A stretch of DNA of 12,861 nt from Lactobacillus delbrueckii (lineage in GTDB: Bacteria; Bacillota; Bacilli; Lactobacillales; Lactobacillaceae). Positions 7,489-12,861 of this stretch are shown here, piece by piece (the first letter of the stretch is position 1; the number at the start of each line of letters is the position of its first letter). Location of the stretch: the NCBI GenBank assembly GCA_004556255.1, contig SFHY01000025.1:1-12861 (forward strand). Direction: 5' to 3'. The notes below the pieces were generated by a model. The model made no database searches and had not been told where the DNA came from. It saw only the letters and a list, made by a program, of their open reading frames with translations. The position numbers and the translations under genes were made by a program.

Positions 7489-7510
7489 CAGATTAGAAAG
7501 AGTGGACAAG

Positions 7511-8047
7511 ATGAGAATTGTATTAGTTGGCTTCATGGCATGCGGGAAAACGACGGTTGGCGATTTGCTGGCAAAAAAGCTGAACAAGCTGCAGATCGAC
7601 TTAGACCAGGCTATTGTGGAAAGAGAAAAGCTGACCATCCCGGAAATTTTTGCCAAGTTCGGCGAAGACCACTTCCGCCTCTGCGAGCACCGGGCCTTGC
7701 TGGCCAATATTGGCAAAGACGCGGTGATCACGACCGGGGGCGGGACCCCGATGCGGGACGATAATGCGGCCTGCCTGATCAACTCCGGCGCCCCGGTAAT
7801 CCTTTTGGACGCGGAGATCCAGACCATCGTTGACCGGATCGGCAATGACAAGAACCGCCCGCTTGCCAACAGCCTGGACGTAGAGGGCATGGCCAAGCTC
7901 AAGGCCAGCCGGCAGGAAAGATACGAGCAGGTAGCCAACTTGAAGATCCAGACTGACCACTTGACTCCGGAAGAAATCTGCCAGCAGATCCTGGACTTCT
8001 GCCAGGCCTGGAATGAAGAAGACGATCTCATGACGGCTGTCCGCTAA
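7511..8047 (+). CDS. aroK: Shikimate kinase
   Basis: A 178-residue P-loop kinase that phosphorylates shikimate to shikimate 3-phosphate with ATP in the cytoplasm. The Walker A is GFMACGKT (7-14), with Ala-Cys where Gly-Ser is more common. DLD (30-32) and FR (Arg56) are shikimate-binding, TTGGGTP (74-80) is the conserved glycine loop, and NRPLAN (Arg116) is the lid. The ATG at 7511 follows GAGTGG (7500-7505) by 5 bases and gives the standard N-terminus. The frame is open back to an ATG at 7403, but that stretch runs through the terminator and adds nothing conserved. It is the first structural gene of the operon, behind the attenuator. Its ribosome binding site is complementary to 7421-7429. 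Confidence 0.95.
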   Translation: MRIVLVGFMACGKTTVGDLLAKKLNKLQIDLDQAIVEREKLTIPEIFAKFGEDHFRLCEHRALLANIGKDAVITTGGGTPMRDDNAACLINSGAPVILLDAEIQTIVDRIGNDKNRPLANSLDVEGMAKLKASRQERYEQVANLKIQTDHLTPEEICQQILDFCQAWNEEDDLMTAVR

Positions 8048-8144
8048 TTTTTGCCATGATTGTTTAAAAGAAAAAGCAAATAGCCAAAAAGAAACAAAGT
8101 AAAAAAAGAAAACATAAAAGATAAAGCATAACAAAGGAGCTCAC
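8048..8144 (+). other. A-rich spacer between aroK and aroC with aroC Shine-Dalgarno
   Basis: A 97-base gap of almost pure A/G with little T from about 8066 on. It shows no hairpin or terminator, so transcription should read through. AAAGGAG at 8133-8139 is the aroC ribosome binding site. No convincing -35/-10 pair is seen. Confidence 0.6.
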
Positions 8145-9311
8145 ATGTACTACTTAACCGCGGGGGAATCCCATGGACCACAATTGACGGCGATTATTGA
8201 AGGCCTGCCAGCGGGCTTGAAGATTGATATTGCTGAAGTCAACGCTGCTTTAAGCCAGCGGCAGGGAGGCTTTGGCCGGGGTGACCGGCAAAAGATCGAA
8301 AAAGACCAGGTTGAATTCGTCGGCGGGGTTCGCCACCAGGTAACCTTAGGCGGGCCGGTAGCCTTGGTGGTCAAGAACCGGGACCACGGCAACTGGGGTG
8401 AGATCATGTCGCCAACTGCTGAGGAAACGGCGGAAAACTCCCAACGGAAACTCGTGCACCCGCGGCCAGGCCACGCGGATTTGGTCGGCGGGATGAAGTA
8501 CCGGCACCGGGATTTGCGCAATGTTTTGGAGCGGTCCTCAGCCCGGGAAACCACCCTGCGGGTGGCTTTAGGCAATATTGCACAGCAGTTTTTGCGGCAG
8601 CTGGATATCGACCTGGTGGCTTATGTGGCGCAAGTCGGGCCAGTAGAAGCTGATTCTGAAAAGCCCTTAGACGTCAGTGAGATCCGGCAGAAGATTTTTC
8701 AAAATGACATGCACGTTATCGACCAGGACAAGGTGGAAGACCTGCATCAGCTGATTTCAGAGACCAAGGAAAAGGGTGACACCTTAGGCGGAATTATCCG
8801 CTTGGTGGCAACTGGCCTGCCGGCAGGGCTGGGCAGTTACGTCAGCTGGGACACGAAACTGGACGCCAAGCTCGCCGCTGCCGCGGTCGGGGTCAATGCC
8901 ATGAAGGGGGTCAGCTTCGGGGATGGTTTTGAACTGGGAACCAAGTTCGGCAGCCAGGTCATGGACCAGATCGACTGGGAAAAGGGGGCAGGCTTCAGCC
9001 GCCTTAGCGACCACCTGGGCGGCTTTGAAGGAGGAATGACCAACGGGATGCCAGTAGTCATGAACGTAGCCATGAAGCCGATTCCGACCCTCTACCAGCC
9101 CCTGCAGACGGTGGACATCAACAGCAAGGAAAAGCACCTGGCCAGCGTCGAGCGGTCAGACACGACCTCAATCGTGGCGGCCTCCCTGGTTATTCAAAGC
9201 GTGATTGCCCTGGAACTGGCCAAGGCCATCTGTGAGCAGTTTGAATCCAGCAGCCTGCAGAGACTGCAAGAAGAACTGGCCCGCTACCGGCAGGAGTGCC
9301 GGGAATACTAG
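8145..9311 (+). CDS. aroC: Chorismate synthase
   Basis: A 388-residue FMN-dependent chorismate synthase that removes phosphate from EPSP to give chorismate, the branch point to Phe, Tyr and Trp. The family signatures are intact: GESHG (His10), RQGGFGRGDR (39-48), KNRDHGNW (77-84), RPGHADL with the second conserved His110, ERSSARETTLRVALG (129-143), and near the C-terminus HLGGFEGGMTNG, KPIPTL and ERSDTTSIVAAS. The length is normal. The start has an AAAGGAG 5 bases upstream. Its TAG overlaps the proposed GTG of the next gene by one base. Confidence 0.97.
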   Translation: MYYLTAGESHGPQLTAIIEGLPAGLKIDIAEVNAALSQRQGGFGRGDRQKIEKDQVEFVGGVRHQVTLGGPVALVVKNRDHGNWGEIMSPTAEETAENSQRKLVHPRPGHADLVGGMKYRHRDLRNVLERSSARETTLRVALGNIAQQFLRQLDIDLVAYVAQVGPVEADSEKPLDVSEIRQKIFQNDMHVIDQDKVEDLHQLISETKEKGDTLGGIIRLVATGLPAGLGSYVSWDTKLDAKLAAAAVGVNAMKGVSFGDGFELGTKFGSQVMDQIDWEKGAGFSRLSDHLGGFEGGMTNGMPVVMNVAMKPIPTLYQPLQTVDINSKEKHLASVERSDTTSIVAASLVIQSVIALELAKAICEQFESSSLQRLQEELARYRQECREY

Positions 9312-9838
9312 TGAGGCTGCACACGTTAGGGCCGGAGGCAACCGACAGCTGGAAGACGGCAGTTTTTTACCGGGAAAATAATAAAGATAAAGCAGATCTC
9401 GAAATCATCGGCCATGCCAGCTTTGAGGACATCTTGGAAAACCTGGGTGACTTAGCCGGTGACTATCTCGTAATCCCGGCAGCTTTTCAGTCTCAGAAAA
9501 TGGGCCTGACCTGGGGGGACATGCACTACCTTTACCAAAAACAGCTGGGTTTAAAAGAGGCTTTTGTCATGAACTTGAACCCCATGCTGCTTCTGGAAAA
9601 CAGCTATGTCCACAACCACCTGGCCTTTACCCATGCTGCCGTGGCCAAGCTGCTGCTCCAGTACGTGCCGGAGGCGGAAATTGTGACCTGTCCTAGCAAG
9701 TACCTGGCCTATCAGGAATACCGCCGGCGGGGGCAGTACGTTTTAACCAATGAGCAGAACGTGACCCTGCGCCCTTTTGAAAAAGTCCTCGCCCGGATCG
9801 AAATTCCCATGGTTTGGTGCGTCTACCAGATCAAGTAG
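9311..9838 (+). CDS. Prephenate dehydratase-fold protein, BacA (prephenate decarboxylase)-like
   Basis: A protein of about 175 residues beginning (V)RLHTLGPEATDSW, which matches the first motif of the prephenate dehydratase fold (TLGPEGT). It continues with DYLVIPAAF (51-59) and ends with YVLTNEQ (143-149) and IPMVWCVYQ (165-173). The catalytic Thr-Arg-Phe motif of true PheA dehydratases and a C-terminal ACT domain are both missing. The end resembles, from memory, Bacillus BacA (ALTNE ... SIPMSW), a PDT relative that decarboxylates prephenate without aromatising it. A prephenate-handling enzyme is therefore likely, but its reaction is not established. It sits inside the aro operon between aroC and aroA. 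GTG at 9311 overlaps the aroC stop; GTG at 9296 is the alternative, with no room for a Shine-Dalgarno. A divergent prephenate dehydratase remains possible. Confidence 0.75.
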   Translation: MRLHTLGPEATDSWKTAVFYRENNKDKADLEIIGHASFEDILENLGDLAGDYLVIPAAFQSQKMGLTWGDMHYLYQKQLGLKEAFVMNLNPMLLLENSYVHNHLAFTHAAVAKLLLQYVPEAEIVTCPSKYLAYQEYRRRGQYVLTNEQNVTLRPFEKVLARIEIPMVWCVYQIK

Positions 9839-9890
9839 AAAAATTAGGCAAAATACGAAGACAGACAAGAAAATAGAGAAAGAACAGAGC

Positions 9891-11180
9891 ATGAAAGAAT
9901 TAGCGATGGCCCCAAATGGCCTCTCGGGCCGCTTAACCGTTCCCGGCGACAAAAGCATTTCCCACCGGGCCGTGATGCTGGGGGCATTAGCCAAAGGCGA
10001 GACAAGGATCAGGCACTTTTTGCCCGGCCAGGACTGCTTGACCACGGTCAAGGCCATCCAGGATTTAGGGGTCAGAATTGACCGGGAAGGAGAAAGCTTG
10101 CTCGTTTACGGGCAAGGATTAAGCGGGCTCAAGGCAGCGGATAAAGCTTTAGACATGGGCAATTCGGGCACGACGACCCGTCTTTTGCTGGGGATTTTGG
10201 CCGGCAGCTCCTTTGCCAGTCAATTGATCGGGGATGCCTCTTTAAGCAAGCGGCCGATGAAGCGGGTCAGCCAGCCCTTGGCAAAATTCGGGGCTGAGAT
10301 TGCCTTGAACCCGGCCGGAACCCTGCCAGCCACGGTCAAGGGACAAAAGCTGCACGGGGCAGAAATCCAGCTGGAAGTCGCCAGCGCCCAGGTCAAAAGC
10401 GCGGCCATCTTCGCGGCCCTGGCAGCAGATAGTCCGTCAACCATTATCGAAAAATTGCCAACCAGAAACCATACTGAGATCATGTTACGGCAGTTTGGGG
10501 CAGATATCACAACCGAGGCGGACAATTTGACCATTCATGTCCAGCCCGGCCAAGAATTGCTGGGCCAGGAAGTGGAAGTGCCCGGCGACATGTCTTCAGC
10601 CGCCTTTTGGCTGACGGCCGGGGCCATCGTGCCAAATTCAAAAGTTACTTTGTCCCGGGTCAACCTCAACCCGACCAGAACTGGGATCGTCAAGGTCTTA
10701 GAGCAGATGGGGGCAAAAATCGCCATCGAACAAGTGCCAAGCAAGGGTGAAGAATTAGGCAATCTGACGATTGAGACCAGCCAGCTGGCTCCAGTCAAGC
10801 TGACGGCAGCAGATATTCCGGCTGTCATCGACGAACTGCCCCTGGTGGCGCTCCTGGCGGCTTGCGCCGACGGAAGCAGCGAGATTCGGGGAGCAGAGGA
10901 GCTTAGAGTCAAGGAGACTGACCGGATTAAGACGGTCAGCCAGGAACTGGGCAAACTGGGCGTGGAAATTACGGAACTGCCAGACGGGATGATCATCAAG
11001 GGCCGGAAAAACTGGCAGGTCAAAGATGATATCTTGGACAGCCACGGCGACCACCGGCTGGGGATGATGGCAGCTATTGCGGCATTAAAGAGCGACAAAC
11101 CGCTTCGTCTGGCTAATGAAGGCAGCATCTCCGTGTCTTACCCAGGCTTTTTCAGTGACCTAGAAAAGCTGGTTAGGTAA
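9891..11180 (+). CDS. aroA: 3-phosphoshikimate 1-carboxyvinyltransferase (EPSP synthase)
   Basis: A 429-residue EPSP synthase that joins shikimate 3-phosphate and phosphoenolpyruvate. The motifs are PGDKSISHR (18-26; Lys21, Ser22, Arg26), GNSGTTTRLLLG (90-101), DASLSKRPMKRV (115-126), SAQVKSA (165-171), RNHTE (192-196), PGDMSSAAF (231-239), NPTRTG (260-265), catalytic Asp314 in IDELP, ELRVKETDRI (337-346) and DHRLGMM (387-393). RPMKR, SAQVKS and NPTRTG are features of class II enzymes, common in Gram-positives. The ATG at 9891 places PGDKS at residue 18, as expected. The frame stays open back into the preceding gene (to 9777), but that extension is not conserved. The Shine-Dalgarno is weak. 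The gap from the previous gene is 52 bases. Confidence 0.97.
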   Translation: MKELAMAPNGLSGRLTVPGDKSISHRAVMLGALAKGETRIRHFLPGQDCLTTVKAIQDLGVRIDREGESLLVYGQGLSGLKAADKALDMGNSGTTTRLLLGILAGSSFASQLIGDASLSKRPMKRVSQPLAKFGAEIALNPAGTLPATVKGQKLHGAEIQLEVASAQVKSAAIFAALAADSPSTIIEKLPTRNHTEIMLRQFGADITTEADNLTIHVQPGQELLGQEVEVPGDMSSAAFWLTAGAIVPNSKVTLSRVNLNPTRTGIVKVLEQMGAKIAIEQVPSKGEELGNLTIETSQLAPVKLTAADIPAVIDELPLVALLAACADGSSEIRGAEELRVKETDRIKTVSQELGKLGVEITELPDGMIIKGRKNWQVKDDILDSHGDHRLGMMAAIAALKSDKPLRLANEGSISVSYPGFFSDLEKLVR

Positions 11181-11238
11181 TCCTGCAGTTAACTAATTTT
11201 TAGATAGCAAGCAAAAGCTAAAACAGAAAGAAGAAGCA

Positions 11239-12324
11239 ATGACGACAGTTTTTATCAAGGGTCTGGGCCTGATCGGCAGTTCCCTGGCCCGGGCAATCAG
11301 AGAGGGGCATCCAGATATCAGAATCCTGGCCTCTGACCCCGACCCTAAAACCCAGGAATACGCCTTAAGCCAGCAGCTGGCCGACCAGATACTGCCAGGT
11401 TTACAAGGGGCAGAAGGGGCGGACTACATCATCTTGGCCGGCCCGGTTGACGCCATAAAGGCCGATATCAGGCAATTGAGCCAGATGGAACTGAAAAAGG
11501 GAGTCCTGGTAACTGACGTCGGCTCAGTCAAGCAGGCAATTGTTGACCAAGCACAAGCTTTAAGCCAAAAAGGGGTCGACTTTATTGCCGGCCACCCCAT
11601 GGCCGGTTCGCACAAGACCGGCGCTTGGGCAGGCCGGGCTTTGCTCTTTGAGAATGCTTTTTACTTCTTGATTCCAGCTAGTCAAGCAGCAGAAAAGAGG
11701 CTGCCGGAATTAGAAGACCTGCTTAAAGCCACTAGAGTGAAATGGCTGCAGCTGACGGCAGAAGAACATGATAAGATCGTGGCCCAGATCAGCCACCTGC
11801 CGCACATTATAGCTGCCGGCCTGGTCAACCAGACTGAAGAGACTTTTGCTTGCCAGCCGCTAGGAACCAGGCTGGCCGCCGGGGGCTTTAAGTCCATCAC
11901 CAGAATCGCTTCATCAGATCCAACCATGTGGAGCCAGATTCTTTTGAACAATTCAGAGGACATCTTAAAGCAGCTGGCTGAATTTCAAGCAGAGCTTAAA
12001 GAAGTGTCCATGGAAATTGCCGCAGGGGATGAGGAAGCCCTTTATGACTTTTTCCAAAAGGCCAAAATCAGCCGGGACAAGCTGGGCCCAGACCAGGTCG
12101 GGGCAGCGCCAGGCCACTACGATCTCTTCGTCAATATTCCCGACCAAGTCGGCGCTTTAGCTGACGTGACCCGCCTGCTGGCTGAAGCCGGCATAAGCAT
12201 CGTCAGCCTGCAGATCCTGGAAATCAGAGAAGAAATCGACGGGGTCCTGCAATTAACCTTTGCCAGAGAAGCTGACCGCCGGCAGGCTAAGGAAATCTTG
12301 GCCGCTTATGAGCTGAAAAAGTAA
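11239..12324 (+). CDS. tyrA: Prephenate dehydrogenase with C-terminal ACT domain
   Basis: A 361-residue TyrA that oxidatively decarboxylates prephenate to 4-hydroxyphenylpyruvate, the tyrosine precursor. The N-terminal Rossmann fold begins IKGLGLIGSSLA (GLGLIG, 8-13) with an acidic residue after the second strand (ASDPD), as in NAD-dependent enzymes. GHPMAGSHKTG (118-128) and QISHLPH (183-189; His186) supply conserved active-site residues, and GGFKSITRIASSDPTMW (215-231) is the dimer/catalytic segment. The C-terminus (about 293-361; DLFVNIPDQVGALADVTRLL) is an ACT domain, likely binding tyrosine for feedback inhibition (inference). It is the last gene of the operon, 58 bases after aroA and just before a strong terminator. 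A purine-rich AAGAAGAAG serves as a weak ribosome binding site. Confidence 0.96.
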   Translation: MTTVFIKGLGLIGSSLARAIREGHPDIRILASDPDPKTQEYALSQQLADQILPGLQGAEGADYIILAGPVDAIKADIRQLSQMELKKGVLVTDVGSVKQAIVDQAQALSQKGVDFIAGHPMAGSHKTGAWAGRALLFENAFYFLIPASQAAEKRLPELEDLLKATRVKWLQLTAEEHDKIVAQISHLPHIIAAGLVNQTEETFACQPLGTRLAAGGFKSITRIASSDPTMWSQILLNNSEDILKQLAEFQAELKEVSMEIAAGDEEALYDFFQKAKISRDKLGPDQVGAAPGHYDLFVNIPDQVGALADVTRLLAEAGISIVSLQILEIREEIDGVLQLTFAREADRRQAKEILAAYELKK

Positions 12325-12335
12325 CAAAACAAAGA

Positions 12336-12368
12336 AAAAAGACGCGATCGTTTGAATCGCGTCTTTTT
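12336..12368. terminator. Bidirectional terminator between tyrA and prsA
   Basis: GACGCGAT (12341-12348) pairs perfectly with ATCGCGTC (12356-12363) around a 7-base loop, flanked by an A-run before and a T-run after that extend the stem. On the + strand it ends the aro operon 12 bases after the tyrA stop. On the minus strand the A-run becomes the U-tract and ends prsA. Confidence 0.93.
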
Positions 12369-12390
12369 ATCGTCTAATCGTCAGCCCGCA

Positions 12391-12861
12391 TTAGTTTGCG
12401 ATGGATGATGATGCTGATGATGAAGATGATGAGTTCAAGTAGTTAGCCAGCAGGTTCTTGTCCTTCAGGTCCTTGTCCTTGATGTTGACATTGGCCTTCT
12501 TCAGAACCTTGCTGATAACCTTGGTCATAGTGTTGGAGTCAGCTGCCCACTTAGCGTAGAGCTGCTTGTCGATGAAGCTCTTGTTCTTAGTGTATGAGCC
12601 CTTTTCAGTGGTCTTCAAAACCTTGATGACTTCGTAGCCGGCTGAAGTCTTAACTGGCGTGGTAGTGTATTCGCCTTCCTTAAGCTTCCAAACAGCTGAC
12701 TTGAAAGTGCTGCTCAAGCTGGTGTCAGTTGAGTCAAAGGCTGACAGCTTGCCGGCCTTCTTATTGGTAGTAGTGTCAGTTGAGTACTTCTTAGCCAGAG
12801 TAGCAAAGCTGGTGCCGCTCTTCAGCTTCTTGATGACAGTTTCAGCAGTTGACTTCTTGGC
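12391..12861 (-). CDS. prsA: PrsA foldase (parvulin-type peptidyl-prolyl isomerase), 5' part outside the window
   Basis: The C-terminal 156 residues of a PrsA-like extracellular lipoprotein that helps exported proteins fold at the membrane-wall interface. The frame is open to the window edge and begins there AKKSTAETVIKKLKSGTSFA. The visible part covers most of a parvulin rotamase domain: SFATLAKKYSTDT, KKAGKLSAF, LKEGEYTTTPVKTSAGYEVIKV. A lysine-rich helical C-domain follows, ending in NSSSSSSASSSIAN. The signal peptide, lipobox cysteine and N-domain lie outside the window, so the lipoprotein nature is from family knowledge. TTG at 12717 is only an internal leucine. It converges on tyrA and shares the terminator. 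Confidence 0.92.
   Translation of the reverse strand, partial: AKKSTAETVIKKLKSGTSFATLAKKYSTDTTTNKKAGKLSAFDSTDTSLSSTFKSAVWKLKEGEYTTTPVKTSAGYEVIKVLKTTEKGSYTKNKSFIDKQLYAKWAADSNTMTKVISKVLKKANVNIKDKDLKDKNLLANYLNSSSSSSASSSIAN
12400..12433 (-). repeat. TCA/TCT trinucleotide run encoding the poly-Ser tail of PrsA
   Basis: Read on the minus strand the run is mostly TCA codons, interrupted by TCT, GCA and TCC, giving SSSSSSASSS at the protein end. On the + strand it appears as repeated GAT/GATG. Slippage would change the tail length in frame. Confidence 0.7.

Larger units (their letters stand above)
7224..7510 (+). promoter_or_regulatory. Untranslated leader of the aro operon: candidate Phe/Tyr attenuator
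   Basis: A 5' leader of about 287 bases between the promoter and aroK. In order it holds a Shine-Dalgarno, a Phe/Tyr-rich leader peptide, two overlapping hairpins (7320-7339 and 7328-7354) that cannot coexist, a 12-bp hairpin (7375-7408), a small GGGC/GCCC hairpin (7411-7422) and an intrinsic terminator (7441-7488). This is the layout of ribosome-mediated attenuation as in pheA or trp leaders. Possible antiterminator pairings with the 5' arm of the terminator are CCAAU (7362-7366) with AUUGG (7451-7455) and GUUG (7371-7374) with CAAC (7440-7443). These are weak, so the switching scheme is not settled. No T-box motif is seen. Confidence 0.8.

Noticed and set aside
7403..7510. In-frame upstream extension of aroK to an ATG at 7403 (214-residue version)
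   Set aside because: The added 36 codons run through the terminator hairpin and its T-tract, have no Shine-Dalgarno at 7403 and add no conserved sequence. MRIVLVGFMACGKT at 7511 is the normal N-terminus.
7224..7510. T-box riboswitch for Tyr or Phe
   Set aside because: No T-box core (AGGGTGGNACCGCG-like) or stem I motifs are found, while a translated, Phe/Tyr-rich peptide is present.
9311..9838. Calling this gene pheA outright
   Set aside because: The catalytic Thr-Arg-Phe motif and ACT domain of prephenate dehydratase are not present, so only the fold can be claimed.
9777..9890. Longer aroA starting inside the preceding gene
   Set aside because: The extension overlaps the end of the PDT-like gene and places PGDKSISHR too far from the N-terminus. 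ATG at 9891 gives the family length.
11196..11224. Weak TTTTAG/CTAAAA hairpin between aroA and tyrA
   Set aside because: It is six A-T-rich pairs with a long loop and no U-tract after it, unlikely to terminate transcription.

Overview
The window looks like a chromosomal segment of a low-GC-lineage Gram-positive (Bacillota), most probably a Lactobacillus of the L. delbrueckii type. This is inferred from GC-rich third codon positions beside A-rich spacers, Gram-positive Shine-Dalgarno sites, and the pbp / yheA / yhaO / yhaN / yhaM neighbourhood next to prsA. I see no mobile element, tRNA, rRNA or CRISPR array.

Left part (1-7104, all + strand). A class A penicillin-binding protein is followed by four tightly packed genes. 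These are a YheA/YlbF-family helical protein (apparently started at an ATT codon), the SbcD-like phosphoesterase YhaO, the SbcC/Rad50-like ATPase YhaN with a membrane hairpin, and the 3'-5' exoribonuclease YhaM. The last three overlap or nearly touch, so they look co-transcribed and translationally coupled.

Middle (7105-7510). This 406-base gap without a long gene is the most interesting part of the window. It holds a strong sigma-A promoter, a good Shine-Dalgarno, a 19-codon leader peptide whose end is packed with Phe and Tyr codons (SFFYGYAYFD), and several strong, partly mutually exclusive hairpins. It ends in an intrinsic terminator lying just upstream of aroK. This is the architecture of a ribosome-mediated transcription attenuator sensing phenylalanine/tyrosine. 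No T-box is present. A 9-base perfect complement could also hide the aroK ribosome binding site.

Right part (7511-12324, + strand). An aromatic amino acid operon reads aroK (shikimate kinase), aroC (chorismate synthase), a prephenate-dehydratase-fold protein that looks more like BacA (prephenate decarboxylase) than like PheA, aroA (EPSP synthase) and tyrA (prephenate dehydrogenase with ACT domain). Together they carry shikimate through chorismate and prephenate towards tyrosine, which fits a Phe/Tyr-sensing leader. A bidirectional terminator separates tyrA from the converging 3' end of prsA, an extracellular foldase, on the minus strand and cut by the window edge. In many Bacillota yhaM and prsA are close neighbours, so the attenuator-plus-aro block looks like a cassette placed between them (inference).
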